Assembly: GCA_017537045.1 (NCBI GenBank)
Contig: JAFYLN010000096.1
Coordinates: forward strand, 1 to 64,000
Reading direction: 5' to 3'
DNA from: Oscillospiraceae bacterium
GTDB lineage: Bacteria; Bacillota_A; Clostridia; Oscillospirales; Oscillospiraceae
Length of the DNA: 64,000 nucleotides
Each line of letters opens with the position of its first letter. The first letter of the stretch is position 1. Of the stretch, positions 1 through 7,398 are shown in pieces. The translations under genes were made by a program, and so were the position numbers. The notes below the pieces were generated by a model that saw only the letters and a program-made list of their open reading frames with translations, was not told the DNA's origin and made no database searches.

Positions 1-1458
1 AAGACCCAGGGCGGCAACCAGCTGGTCGCTGTTTCCTACGACAGCCGCATCAACTCCGATGTTTTCGCCAAGGAAACTGCCCGCGTTCTGGCAGCCAACG
101 GTATCAAGGTTCGCATCTATGATGCACTGATGCCTGTTCCCGCACTGTCTTTTGCCACCCGTTACTATGAAGCAAATGCCGGTGTCATGATCACCGCCTC
201 CCATAACCCCGCCAAGTACAACGGCTACAAGGCCTACGGCCCCGACGGCTGCCAGATGACTGACGATGCCGCCGCTGTTGTCTATGCTGAAATTCAGAAT
301 ACCGACATTCTGACCGGTGCCAAGCTGATCTCCTTCGAGGAAGGTCTGGCACAGGGTATGATCCAGTATGTGGGCGACGATTGCAAGGAAGGCCTGTACG
401 ATGCCATCAAGGCTTGCCAGGTTCGTCCCGGCCTGTGCAAGACTGCCGGCCTGAAGCTGGTCTACTCTCCTCTGAACGGTTCCGGTCTGGTTCCCGTCAC
501 CCGCATTTTGGCTGACATCGGCATCGATGACATCACCATCGTTCCCGAGCAGAAGTATCCCGACGGCAATTTCCCCACCTGTCCCTATCCCAATCCCGAA
601 ATCTTCCAGGCTCTGGAGCTGGGTCTGAAGCTGGCTACCGAGACCGGCGCTGACCTGATGCTGGCCACCGACCCCGATGCTGACCGCGTTGGCATTGCCA
701 TGAAGTGTCCCGATGGTTCCTACGAGCTGGTTTCCGGCAACGAAGTGGGTGTCCTGCTGCTGGACTACATCTGCGAAGGCCGCATCGAGAAGGGCACCAT
801 GCCCAAGAACGCTGTTGCTGTCAAGAGCTTGGTTTCCACCCCTCTGGCTGACGCGGTTGCTGCCAACTACGGCGTTGAGATGCGCAATGTCCTGACCGGC
901 TTCAAGTGGATCGGCGACCAGATCGCCCGTCTGGAAGCTGACGGCGAGGTCGAGCGCTTCATTCTGGGCTTTGAGGAGTCCTACGGCTACCTGGCAGGTC
1001 CCTATGTCCGCGATAAGGACGCCGTTGTCGGCTCCATGCTGATCTGCGAAATGGCAGCTTACTACCGCTCCATCGGTTCTTCCATCAAGGAGCGTCTGGA
1101 GGCTATCTACGCCAAGTATGGCCGCTACCTGAACAAGGTCGATTCTTTCGAGTTCCCCGGCCTGTCCGGCATGGACAAGATGGCAGGCATCATGGCTGGC
1201 CTGCGCCAGAATCCGCTGACCGAGATCGGCGGCTACGCAGTCACCAAGGTTGTCGACTATGCAGATTCCGCTGCAACCGGCATGCCCGCAGCAAACGTTC
1301 TGGTCTACTCTCTGGAAGGCGGCGCAACTGTTATCGTTCGTCCCTCCGGCACCGAGCCCAAGATCAAGACCTACTTTACCACTCTGGGCAAGGATCTTAA
1401 CGAGGCACAGGCACAGAAGGATGTTCTGGCAGCAGCCCTGAAGCCCATCCTGGCATAA
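1..1458 (+). CDS. Phosphoglucomutase/phosphomannomutase, PgcA-like (5' end outside window)
   Basis: Cytoplasmic phospho-sugar mutase of the alpha-D-phosphohexomutase superfamily, which moves a phosphate between C1 and C6 of glucose (possibly mannose) through a phosphoserine enzyme. The frame is open from base 1, so the N-terminus is missing: about 485 residues are present against roughly 570 in whole PgcA proteins. Visible motifs are the phosphoserine loop TASHNPAKYNGYK, the Mg-binding loop DPDADR, the sugar-binding GFEESYGYL and the phosphate-binding RPSGTEPK close to the C-terminus. Codon use is narrow, as in tig and valS of this window, which suggests high expression. A strong terminator follows the stop after 28 bases. 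Substrate preference cannot be read from the sequence. Confidence 0.93.
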   Translation, partial: KTQGGNQLVAVSYDSRINSDVFAKETARVLAANGIKVRIYDALMPVPALSFATRYYEANAGVMITASHNPAKYNGYKAYGPDGCQMTDDAAAVVYAEIQNTDILTGAKLISFEEGLAQGMIQYVGDDCKEGLYDAIKACQVRPGLCKTAGLKLVYSPLNGSGLVPVTRILADIGIDDITIVPEQKYPDGNFPTCPYPNPEIFQALELGLKLATETGADLMLATDPDADRVGIAMKCPDGSYELVSGNEVGVLLLDYICEGRIEKGTMPKNAVAVKSLVSTPLADAVAANYGVEMRNVLTGFKWIGDQIARLEADGEVERFILGFEESYGYLAGPYVRDKDAVVGSMLICEMAAYYRSIGSSIKERLEAIYAKYGRYLNKVDSFEFPGLSGMDKMAGIMAGLRQNPLTEIGGYAVTKVVDYADSAATGMPAANVLVYSLEGGATVIVRPSGTEPKIKTYFTTLGKDLNEAQAQKDVLAAALKPILA

Positions 1459-1486
1459 GTGATTTACCGAATCTAAACTTAAAACT

Positions 1487-1519
1487 GCAGCCCGTCTTTC
1501 AAAAGACGGGCTGCTTTTT
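1487..1519 (+). terminator. Intrinsic terminator of the phosphoglucomutase gene
   Basis: A 13-bp perfect stem (1487-1499 with 1502-1514) with a two-base gap at the tip is followed by five T. It sits just after the mutase stop codon. Confidence 0.9.
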
Positions 1520-1536
1520 CCACTATTCTTAGTATA

Positions 1537-1661
1537 TGTCATTCCGAGGGAGCGAAGCGACCGTGGGAATCTCCCGGTACGATGTTTATTTCTGCGGCAT
1601 TTATCGATAGATCAAAGCAGGAGATTGCCACGTCGCCGCGTTGCGGCTCCTCGCAATGACA
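1537..1661. repeat. Dispersed inverted-repeat element, copy 1
   Basis: A palindromic unit bounded by TGTCATTCCGAGG at the left and CCTCGCAATGACA at the right. Each arm has its own internal hairpin (AGCGAAGCG-like at left, CCGCGTTGCGG at right), and the arms face inwards with GGGAATCTCC and GGAGATTGCC. Related copies lie at 4027, 4134, 15633, 38257 and 40375, with a half copy at 56418. There is no coding potential. It resembles the GTCATTGCGAG family of bacterial intergenic repeats; how it moves is unknown. Confidence 0.85.
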
Positions 1662-1705
1662 GCTATCCGGATGTTGCAATCCCCATCGATTATTGCATTT
1701 TCCTC

Positions 1706-1734
1706 TTTATTTTTCTGTAATCCTGTGGTAATAT
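1706..1734 (+). promoter_or_regulatory. Putative promoter of leader RNA A
   Basis: A TAATAT -10 box (1729-1734) lies six bases before the first base of the closing stem of the leader RNA at 1741. The -35 region (TTTATT, 17-base spacer) is weak. The same six-base distance to the closing stem is found at the second leader (39135-39163). Confidence 0.45.
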
Positions 1735-1740
1735 ATTCTT

Positions 1741-1900
1741 GCGACGCAAGTTAATACATGAAATGCCCTTAGGGTGCGTATTTTACTTCGGTAAAAATGC
1801 ACTCTTCGTTTTGCATCCTTTGGGCATGTAAAAAACTTGCGTCGCGGCGGTTAGAAGCGGTGCGTTTTTCGTGCGCAGCTTCGGCTGCGCACTTTTTATT
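1741..1900 (+). ncRNA. Structured leader RNA A upstream of a lipoprotein gene
   Basis: A 12-bp perfect closing stem, GCGACGCAAGTT (1741-1752) with AACTTGCGTCGC (1834-1845), encloses an inner stem ATGCCC/GGGCAT and a hairpin with a CUUCGG loop. About 25 bases later comes a UUCG-capped terminator (1871-1897), and the ribosome binding site of the lipoprotein gene starts at about 1901. An element on the other strand at 38914-39128 shares the order of parts, the TAAAAATGCA block and the GTGCG(T)CAGC-TTCGG terminator, while its closing stem has a different but also perfectly paired sequence. This fits a cis-acting attenuator or riboswitch-like leader. I do not recognise a known class, and the ligand is unknown. 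Confidence 0.6.
1871..1900 (+). terminator. Leader terminator/attenuator before the lipoprotein gene
   Basis: GTGCGCAGC, a TTCG tetraloop and GCTGCGCAC are followed by five T. The hairpin ends one base before the ribosome binding site region of the gene starting at 1917, so read-through must be controlled for that gene to be expressed from the upstream promoter. Confidence 0.85.
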
Positions 1901-1916
1901 TGGGAGGCCGTTGGAT

Positions 1917-3908
1917 ATGAAAATGAAACGTTTGGTCAGCTTTGTGTTGTTGTTTGTGATGTTGATCGGTCTGTTTGCCGGATGCGCACAGCAAGGCAGC
2001 AAGCCGCAGTCAGGCACCGAACCACAGGCCACACAGGTATCTACTGAGCCGGTGGTGGTTGGCTCGCCACGGACAGCGGAGGAACTGGTTCCCCGGCTGA
2101 ATGCGGAGCTTAAGAAACAGAATATCCCACTTGAGTTTGTATATGAAGATGAGTATTTCACTTATTCTGAGCTTGGGGCTGACGGCAACCCTATTGTCGA
2201 CCGGTATTTTTCCTTGTATCTTGCAGCTTTTACCGATTCCGGCACACCGGTCACAACGGAAACCTTTGACCTTTCCGTAGAGTATGCCAACAAGATTTCT
2301 GATCCGATGCTGACACTGCAGATATGGGTCGCTGACAACGCAACGGAGCGGGAACGGGAAATGCATCAGAAAGTTTGCGCCATTGCTGCGCAGCTTTGTG
2401 ATGAGCAGATGAACGCTGAGACGATCAACTCTCTGCTGGTGGCAGAGCCGAAGCCCACCCAATATGTGGCTGATACCGGCGCGTTCAAAACCTTTACCTT
2501 CAAAATGAATCCCTATAACGGTGTCGACGGCGATTATGACTACAGTGTGGTGTACTGCCAGAACGGTGACATGCTTCACACCGTTTCCCGCTTTCTTTTC
2601 TCGAACGAAGCATGGTACGAGATCGAGTTTGACCAGCACGCGGAAGCGCTTTATGCCCAGAGAATCTTCAGCGCACCCTCTGTAGAAGAGCTGGAGCAGC
2701 GGATCAACGATGCTCTTGCTGCGATGGACGCCCCCATTACCTGCACCATGGTGCCTTATGTGGACTATGGGTGCTGGAGAGGTGTCTTCCAGTGGAGCAC
2801 ACTGGAAGATCCGGACTATGCCTATCCGGAATTTCCTTATGAGGAATTTATATCCTGGGGAAACGCACCGGAGAATATCACTGACGAAGTGGTCGCGGAG
2901 TACATCAGCAGCTTCCTTCGCTGGGTCTGCCTTGACGTAGATACCCGTGACCCCATCAGAGAGGATGCACCCGCCTATGATATTCAGCTGAATAAATTCG
3001 ATGATATGCCGCCGGAACTGCTGGAGGCGCTCTGCATTGCCTGCGACCCGGAAAACGGAGCAGGGGATGTTGAAGTGCTCCATAGCCTGCCAATTGCGGA
3101 GAGCGAAGGACAGCGGGAGCGGGTTCTCCAGAAGGACGGCTATACCATCACACATGATATCAATGAGGAGGGCCTTCAAGACGCCTACAAGATCCATTAT
3201 GAAGCGGATCAGCAATGGTATACACCGAATCCCACCGGAGAAGCGCTTCTGGATCCGGCACTGCTGGACTATGAGTTCCGAGTGTCAAAGCCGATGGTAG
3301 TGGATGGTATGTTCAATTACTACGGTGAAGGCCAGGGCTACCAGACCTACTTCCATGACAGTCAAGTCGGCTGGGTATCCTTGACTGACATGCTCAATGA
3401 CTTTCTGGATTACACCCGTTCAAAATTCTTTTTGGATCCTTATTGGGACAGGAATGGAGAGCACAGATATATTTATGACGGATTTTCGGGAGCGCCTTTG
3501 AATTCGTCTGTTTTCCGCATCGATGTGTATGAAATGGCCGTTGATCTACGCTACGATGCGGATATTCAGGACTATACTGAGTTTAGCGAACTGGAACCGG
3601 AAGAATTCCTGCGTATTCCGATCGGCCTCAGCCTCCTGCTGGATGAGAACATCACAGTGGAGGAAGCTGTCCGGCTCCACACCCATGCTATTGAATACGA
3701 TTTTATCGCCACAGCAGAAGATAAGAACATCGCACCGGTTGGATATCAGGTGACGGTCTACGGAACCGGAGATGTGGTGCACATTCTGGCGGAAAATCCG
3801 GACACCGGAAAAAATACCTATTCAGCCATGACCCGGCTGTATATGGAAAATGCGACGGATTCCGGCAAATTGGTCTATGCCCATCTGGCGCAGTATCTGG
3901 ATGACTGA
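1917..3908 (+). CDS. Large lipoprotein of unknown function
   Basis: A 663-residue secreted lipoprotein. The start at 1917 follows TGGGAGG with normal spacing; an in-frame extension to 1797 runs through the leader RNA and is not supported. The N-terminus has lysines and arginine, a hydrophobic stretch and the lipobox LFAGC, then a low-complexity Gln/Pro/Thr linker. The remainder is acidic and rich in aromatic residues, with no motif I recognise; repeated helix starts such as SVEELEQRINDALAAM and TAEELVPRLNAELKKQ suggest two or more related domains. It is preceded by leader RNA A and followed by a strong terminator, so it is probably a single-gene unit. It likely acts at the outer face of the membrane; its role is unknown. 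Confidence 0.85.
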   Translation: MKMKRLVSFVLLFVMLIGLFAGCAQQGSKPQSGTEPQATQVSTEPVVVGSPRTAEELVPRLNAELKKQNIPLEFVYEDEYFTYSELGADGNPIVDRYFSLYLAAFTDSGTPVTTETFDLSVEYANKISDPMLTLQIWVADNATEREREMHQKVCAIAAQLCDEQMNAETINSLLVAEPKPTQYVADTGAFKTFTFKMNPYNGVDGDYDYSVVYCQNGDMLHTVSRFLFSNEAWYEIEFDQHAEALYAQRIFSAPSVEELEQRINDALAAMDAPITCTMVPYVDYGCWRGVFQWSTLEDPDYAYPEFPYEEFISWGNAPENITDEVVAEYISSFLRWVCLDVDTRDPIREDAPAYDIQLNKFDDMPPELLEALCIACDPENGAGDVEVLHSLPIAESEGQRERVLQKDGYTITHDINEEGLQDAYKIHYEADQQWYTPNPTGEALLDPALLDYEFRVSKPMVVDGMFNYYGEGQGYQTYFHDSQVGWVSLTDMLNDFLDYTRSKFFLDPYWDRNGEHRYIYDGFSGAPLNSSVFRIDVYEMAVDLRYDADIQDYTEFSELEPEEFLRIPIGLSLLLDENITVEEAVRLHTHAIEYDFIATAEDKNIAPVGYQVTVYGTGDVVHILAENPDTGKNTYSAMTRLYMENATDSGKLVYAHLAQYLDD

Positions 3909-3973
3909 CACCTGTGTAGCAGCCGCACAACCTCTAAAGCAGGGGAAATAAAACAGAAATCTGACACGAAATG

Positions 3974-4010
3974 AAGCCGTGAACGGTCAAATGACCGTTC
4001 ACGGCTTTCT
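3974..4010. terminator. Terminator after the lipoprotein gene
   Basis: A 16-bp stem (3974-3989 with 3992-4007) built on AAGCCGTGAACGGTCA, followed by TTTCTT on the plus strand. It lies 66 bases after the lipoprotein stop codon. Confidence 0.85.
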
Positions 4011-4026
4011 TATGCGGGAAAAGTAA

Positions 4027-4121
4027 TGTCATTCCGAGGGAGCGGAGCGACTGTGGGAATCCGTAATTTCCCCAAAGGAGAACGGATTGCCACGCCAGTG
4101 TGCGCACTGGCTCGCAATGAC
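4027..4121. repeat. Dispersed inverted-repeat element, copy 2
   Basis: Left arm TGTCATTCCGAGGGAGCGG, right arm CACTGGCTCGCAATGAC, with inward-facing GGGAATCCG and CGGATTGCC. The right arm has the inner hairpin CCAGTGTGCGCACTGG. Only 12 bases separate it from copy 3. Confidence 0.85.
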
Positions 4122-4133
4122 GATGTATAGTCA

Positions 4134-4307
4134 TGTCATTCCGAGGAGGGGCGAAGCCCCGACGTGGGAATCCGTTTCCTCTGCGGCACAGCCGCCTCGG
4201 CCCCCTCTTTGAGGGGGCTGTCTGCGACAGCAGACTGGGGGAGTGTCGTATGGATCGATCGGACACTTCCTCCATCACGGTTTGCGCCGTACCTCCTCGC
4301 AATGACA
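4134..4307. repeat. Dispersed inverted-repeat element, copy 3, with a second hairpin repeat nested inside
   Basis: The arms are TGTCATTCCGAGG and CCTCGCAATGACA as in copy 1, but the centre is enlarged by an unrelated hairpin series at about 4190-4245: GCCCCCTC/GAGGGGGC (4200-4207 with 4211-4218), then CTGTCTGCGACAGCAGAC and GGGGGAGTG. This looks like a second repeat type that landed inside the first. Confidence 0.8.
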
Positions 4308-4312
4308 GGTTC

Positions 4313-4948
4313 TTATGGAATTTTCGCTTCGTAATCCGGCAAACCGAAGCCGCGGATGCGGTAATCGCCCCGCAAAATGATGCGGTATGCAACCATGTCA
4401 TCCTTGTTTCCTTCGATGACTTTGATGAACGGCCCCGCGGTGCCCACCACGATGCCCACATGATCTGCCCAGCCCGTGCAGTCGGCAAGATCAAAGCCCT
4501 CGTCCCACGCATAGTAGATGTAGTCCCCGGGCTGGGGCAAATAGTTATCGTTTTCCTCCCAGCGGCCCATTTCTTTCCACAGGCCGATCTGACGCTCGCA
4601 GCCGCATTCCGTGGGAATAATATCGGTCAGATTGCACTGGATGGCCACAGCACTTGCAAAGGCTGCGCACCAGCTATCCTCGGTCGTAACGGCGTAGCCT
4701 TGCGCCAATGGCTCATGGCTGTTATAGATTTGCAGGATACGTTCGTGATTTGCAAAGCCCTCCCGGGTACCCAGCCATTGCTCTGCCGTGTGGACGGTGT
4801 GCAGCCGCCGCAACTGCTCGGAAAATACAATATCACGGGAAAATCCCCAGTCTGCGAAATGCAAAAATGCAAAAATCCCAACAGAAAGAAACACAACAGC
4901 CCCAAGAATGCAGGCCGGAATCATCCATACTTTTCTCTTTGTCTTCAT
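4313..4948 (-). CDS. Membrane-anchored CHAP-domain amidohydrolase
   Basis: A 211-residue protein with an N-terminal signal anchor (MKTKRKVW then about 18 hydrophobic residues) and a CHAP-like Cys/His hydrolase domain. The putative nucleophile is the Cys of SWCAAFASAVA near residue 93 and the His is in WADHVGIVV near residue 163, with PGDYIYYAWD between, as in peptidoglycan amidases and endopeptidases. The start at 4948 is chosen because AAAGGAG lies seven bases upstream; a TTG two codons earlier is less likely. It probably acts outside the membrane on cell-wall peptides. The substrate is not known, and no cell-wall-binding repeats are present. The 3' end abuts repeat copy 3. Confidence 0.75.
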   Translation of the reverse strand: MKTKRKVWMIPACILGAVVFLSVGIFAFLHFADWGFSRDIVFSEQLRRLHTVHTAEQWLGTREGFANHERILQIYNSHEPLAQGYAVTTEDSWCAAFASAVAIQCNLTDIIPTECGCERQIGLWKEMGRWEENDNYLPQPGDYIYYAWDEGFDLADCTGWADHVGIVVGTAGPFIKVIEGNKDDMVAYRIILRGDYRIRGFGLPDYEAKIP

Positions 4949-5024
4949 GAACAAACTCCTTTCGGGAAGAATGCTCCTATTATAGCAAATCCCGCGCCCG
5001 ATTCCAAGTGGGGAAACTTGAACT

Positions 5025-5354
5025 TTACATGAAGAAATACAGCGCCAGTGTCAGCAGGGCATTGCTCTTTTCCTCCTCGCAGTCGCCCGCCATCAGAAGC
5101 AGAAGCAGAACGATCAGCAGATCCTCCGTGTCAAAATTCTTCGGAAGAAGCTGCTTCAGAAAACTGCCCGCGCCAATTTCACGGTGGCTCGGGGGAACGG
5201 GCGGGGGAGGATCCGGTTTGGGCGGGGGACAGGGAGGAGCGGGCTGTGCTTTTTCATCCTTGTGCTGCCGCGGTGGAGTACGCTGGTCATTTACCCGGTT
5301 TTTCTGAAAGGAGCCATCCGACTGTGGGATATAGCGGTTGTACACTTGCTTCAC
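5025..5354 (-). CDS. Small Pro-rich protein with hydrophobic/acidic tail, unknown function
   Basis: Third gene of a minus-strand operon (5930 to 5025). I choose the GTG at 5354, which overlaps the upstream TGA as GTGA and gives 109 residues; an open extension to 5468 overlaps the previous gene. The middle is a Pro/Lys segment (PCPPPKPDPPPPVPPS) and the C-terminus alternates Leu runs with acids (NFDTEDLLIVLLLLLMAGD, then EEEKSNALLTLALYFFM). This tail resembles short DDLLLI-type tails seen in small clostridial proteins, some linked to sporulation (recollection, not verified). I do not recognise the family. The linker suggests a tail displayed on a flexible arm. Confidence 0.6.
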   Translation of the reverse strand: MKQVYNRYIPQSDGSFQKNRVNDQRTPPRQHKDEKAQPAPPCPPPKPDPPPPVPPSHREIGAGSFLKQLLPKNFDTEDLLIVLLLLLMAGDCEEEKSNALLTLALYFFM

Positions 5355-5692
5355 CTGCCCGATAGAAATGGGATCAGCCCCGATGCGGCACTGGCCAATC
5401 GGGCAGCCCGCATGGCTTTCTCCAGCTTGTGCAGCCTGAAACTGCTCAGATAGGGTTCCAGCGCGCACAGCAGGGCTTTTTGATTGCGGTCAATGTTCGT
5501 CTTTCCCGCAAGATTCATGATCTTGCCGATCATGGCCGGATCCATATCTGGCATGATGGGAGGTACTTCCTGCTTCGGCGGCGGAGCTGTTTCCGGTGCC
5601 GCGCTTCCCAGTGACTGAGCCATACTCATGATCTGCTGCATTAGCTGGGGATTTCCCAGAATCGTATTTAATTTATCCTCCATTTCGCCCAA
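5351..5692 (-). CDS. Small helical protein, unknown function
   Basis: Second gene of the minus-strand operon, about 113 residues. GGAGG lies seven bases before a TTG at 5692; the first ATG (5683) is three codons later and is the alternative start. The N-terminal part (NTILGNPQLMQQIMSMAQSL) resembles Met/Gln-rich STI1-like helices, followed by a Pro-rich linker (APPPKQEVPP) and two helices containing DMDPAMIGKIMNLAG and LCALEPYLSSFRLHKLEKA. No enzyme motif or signal peptide is present. Its stop overlaps the next start (GTGA), which points to coupled translation and a shared job for the three proteins. Confidence 0.6.
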   Translation of the reverse strand: MGEMEDKLNTILGNPQLMQQIMSMAQSLGSAAPETAPPPKQEVPPIMPDMDPAMIGKIMNLAGKTNIDRNQKALLCALEPYLSSFRLHKLEKAMRAARLASAASGLIPFLSGR

Positions 5693-5696
5693 GCGA

Positions 5697-5930
5697 TCAC
5701 CTCCCAAGCTCCTTCATTAGTTTCTGCGCCTGCGGATCGCGCATGAGCGTTTCGATGGCGCGCTTTGCCTGCGTATAGTCGCCGTTGGATGCCTGCTCCA
5801 TGGCTTTTTGCAGTTCGCCGCCGCCTTGCTGCTGCATCATGGCGATCAGCTTCTGTCCGGCTGGGGACGCGGCCATGCGCAGAATTTCCTGCATGGGAAT
5901 ATTACCTGGTAACTGAGCCTTGTTTTCCAT
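5697..5930 (-). CDS. Small Met/Gln-rich protein, unknown function
   Basis: First gene of the minus-strand operon, 77 residues, with a good GGAGG ribosome binding site ahead of ATG 5930. It is helical and rich in Gln, Met and Ala (ASPAGQKLIAMMQQQGGGEL, then ALIETLM-like segments ending in AQKLMKELGR). It has neither signal peptide nor membrane segment. A similar NP/SP-x-x-x-Q-L-I helix occurs in the next gene, so the two may share a helical module. The gene diverges from the phosphodiesterase gene at 6073. Confidence 0.65.
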   Translation of the reverse strand: MENKAQLPGNIPMQEILRMAASPAGQKLIAMMQQQGGGELQKAMEQASNGDYTQAKRAIETLMRDPQAQKLMKELGR

Positions 5931-6015
5931 TGGGTTACCTCCATATCAAGGGGATGGAACGGTCTTTCACAACCAGTATATGCGCCTTAAGATTTGCCTG
6001 TGATAGAAATTTCTG

Positions 6016-6044
6016 TGGAAATTTGATGCCGGATATGCTATACT
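6016..6044 (+). promoter_or_regulatory. Putative promoter of the phosphodiesterase-coaX unit
   Basis: An extended -10 TGCTATACT (TATACT 6039-6044) lies 28 bases before the start codon at 6073. The -35 candidate TGGAAA (6016-6021, 17-base spacer) is weak. Confidence 0.5.
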
Positions 6045-6072
6045 CTATTTATCGGCAAAAGGATGGTAACTT

Positions 6073-6570
6073 ATGAAAATTCTTGTTTTATCAGACTCTC
6101 ATAGCGCGCTCAGCTTTATGCGCAGCTGTATTGAAGCAATTAAACCGGATCGAATCATCCACCTGGGGGATTATTATGACGATGCATGCGCCATGGCGGA
6201 GGAATATCCGCAAATCCCCCTGATTCAGGTGCCGGGCAACTGTGACCGTTACCGCTGCCCGCCCTTTGTACAGGAGATCCTTTCTCAGCGGGTCGACGGT
6301 ATCAATTTCTATATGACCCATGGCCACCGTCACATGGTCAAGCAGCGGCTGGACATGCTGCTGCACGATGCAAGAAAATGCAGAGCTTCTGCCGCGCTGT
6401 ACGGCCATACCCACATTGCCGACTGCCATCAGGAAAGCGACGGGCTCTGGGTTCTGAACCCGGGCAGCTGCGGTTATTACGGCGGCAGTGCCGGCCTGAT
6501 TGAGACAAATAACGGAAAAATTGTCAATTGCCGCCTTCTCAGGCAGGAGAATTTGGGGGATTTTTTATGA
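6073..6570 (+). CDS. YfcE/MJ0936-family phosphodiesterase
   Basis: A 165-residue two-metal phosphoesterase of the MJ0936/YfcE family; members hydrolyse phosphodiester bonds, with natural substrates mostly unknown. The calcineurin-like motif set is complete: DSH at residues 7-9, GDYYDD near 32, GNCD near 56, HGH near 78 and GHTH near 114. The length is normal for the family. AAGGATGG precedes the ATG. The stop overlaps the start of coaX as ATGA, so the two genes are translated together; no functional link between them is obvious. The protein is cytoplasmic. Confidence 0.88.
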   Translation: MKILVLSDSHSALSFMRSCIEAIKPDRIIHLGDYYDDACAMAEEYPQIPLIQVPGNCDRYRCPPFVQEILSQRVDGINFYMTHGHRHMVKQRLDMLLHDARKCRASAALYGHTHIADCHQESDGLWVLNPGSCGYYGGSAGLIETNNGKIVNCRLLRQENLGDFL

Positions 6571-7337
6571 TATTAACCGTTGACGTTGGTAATTCTAATA
6601 TCGTACTGGGCGTTGTGGAAGGAAACGAGATCCGTTTTGAAGCGCGTCTTCGCACGGATTCGACCAAAACCTCTGACGAATACTGCATCGATCTGAAAAT
6701 GGTTCTGGATGTTTACGGTGTTCAGGCTAAGGATATTGAAGGCTCCATCATCGCATCTGTTGTTCCGCAGGTGCTAAATTCCATGCAGACCGCCATTAAA
6801 AAGCTGACGGGCAAGGCCGCGCTTGTGGTGGGTCCCGGCCTGAAGACCGGCCTGAATATTCAGATCGAGAATCCCGCCCAGACCGGAGCAGACCTTGTAG
6901 TCGGCTGTGTCGCCGCCCTGCGGGAGCATAAAGCGCCCATGATCGTTGTGGATATGGGTACGGCTACCACAATGATCGTGCTGGATAAAAACAGTGCCAT
7001 GATCGGCGGCTGCATCATGCCCGGTGTGAAGATCTCCATGGATGCGTTGACAGACCGCACAGCCCTGCTTCCCGGTTTACAGCTGGATCAGCCCAAAAAG
7101 GCTATTGGCCGTAATACAATTGACTGCATGCGCAGCGGTATCATGATGGGTGCTGCCTGCATGATCGATGGCATGATCGAGCGCATAGAAGCGGAGCTGG
7201 GCTATGAAACCACGGTCATTGCCACTGGCGGCATTGCAAAGTTTGTGCTTCCCATGTGTAAAAAGAAGATCATTTATGATAAGGATCTGCTGGTCAAGGG
7301 TCTTGCAACCCTTTACCGGGAGAACAAGCGTCCCTGA
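6567..7337 (+). CDS. coaX: Type III pantothenate kinase
   Basis: Cytoplasmic kinase that phosphorylates pantothenate in the first step of coenzyme A synthesis; type III enzymes belong to the ASKHA fold and are not feedback-inhibited by CoA. The protein has 256 residues, the usual size. The ATG at 6567 overlaps the previous stop (ATGA); a longer frame starting at 6528 overlaps the upstream gene and lacks support. Motifs seen: the phosphate-binding DVGNSNIVLGV at the N-terminus, GADLVVGCVAA near residue 105, the catalytic-Asp region IVVDMGTATTM near 125, and ATGGIAKF near the C-terminus. Confidence 0.93.
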   Translation: MILTVDVGNSNIVLGVVEGNEIRFEARLRTDSTKTSDEYCIDLKMVLDVYGVQAKDIEGSIIASVVPQVLNSMQTAIKKLTGKAALVVGPGLKTGLNIQIENPAQTGADLVVGCVAALREHKAPMIVVDMGTATTMIVLDKNSAMIGGCIMPGVKISMDALTDRTALLPGLQLDQPKKAIGRNTIDCMRSGIMMGAACMIDGMIERIEAELGYETTVIATGGIAKFVLPMCKKKIIYDKDLLVKGLATLYRENKRP

Positions 7338-7340
7338 TGC

Positions 7341-7369
7341 TTGCATCCTTAGCTAAAATATGCTATACT
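7341..7369 (+). promoter_or_regulatory. Sigma-A-type promoter of the small membrane protein gene
   Basis: TTGCAT (7341-7346), 17-base spacer, TATACT (7364-7369), with a TG extension. It lies 29 bases before the start codon at 7399. Confidence 0.75.
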
Positions 7370-7398
7370 GGTGAAAAATCCCTGCACGGAGGCAGATT

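Noticed and set aside
1797..1916. N-terminal extension of the large lipoprotein
   Set aside because: The extra 40 codons run through a stem of the leader RNA and its terminator; the signal peptide and ribosome site support the start at 1917.
1537..4307. CRISPR array made of the recurring GTCATT repeats
   Set aside because: Copies are palindromic, irregularly spaced over the whole window and lack uniform spacers; no cas gene is present.
4133..5032. A 299-codon plus-strand open frame
   Set aside because: Starts inside a palindromic repeat and runs antisense through the CHAP-domain gene, which has a ribosome site and catalytic motifs.
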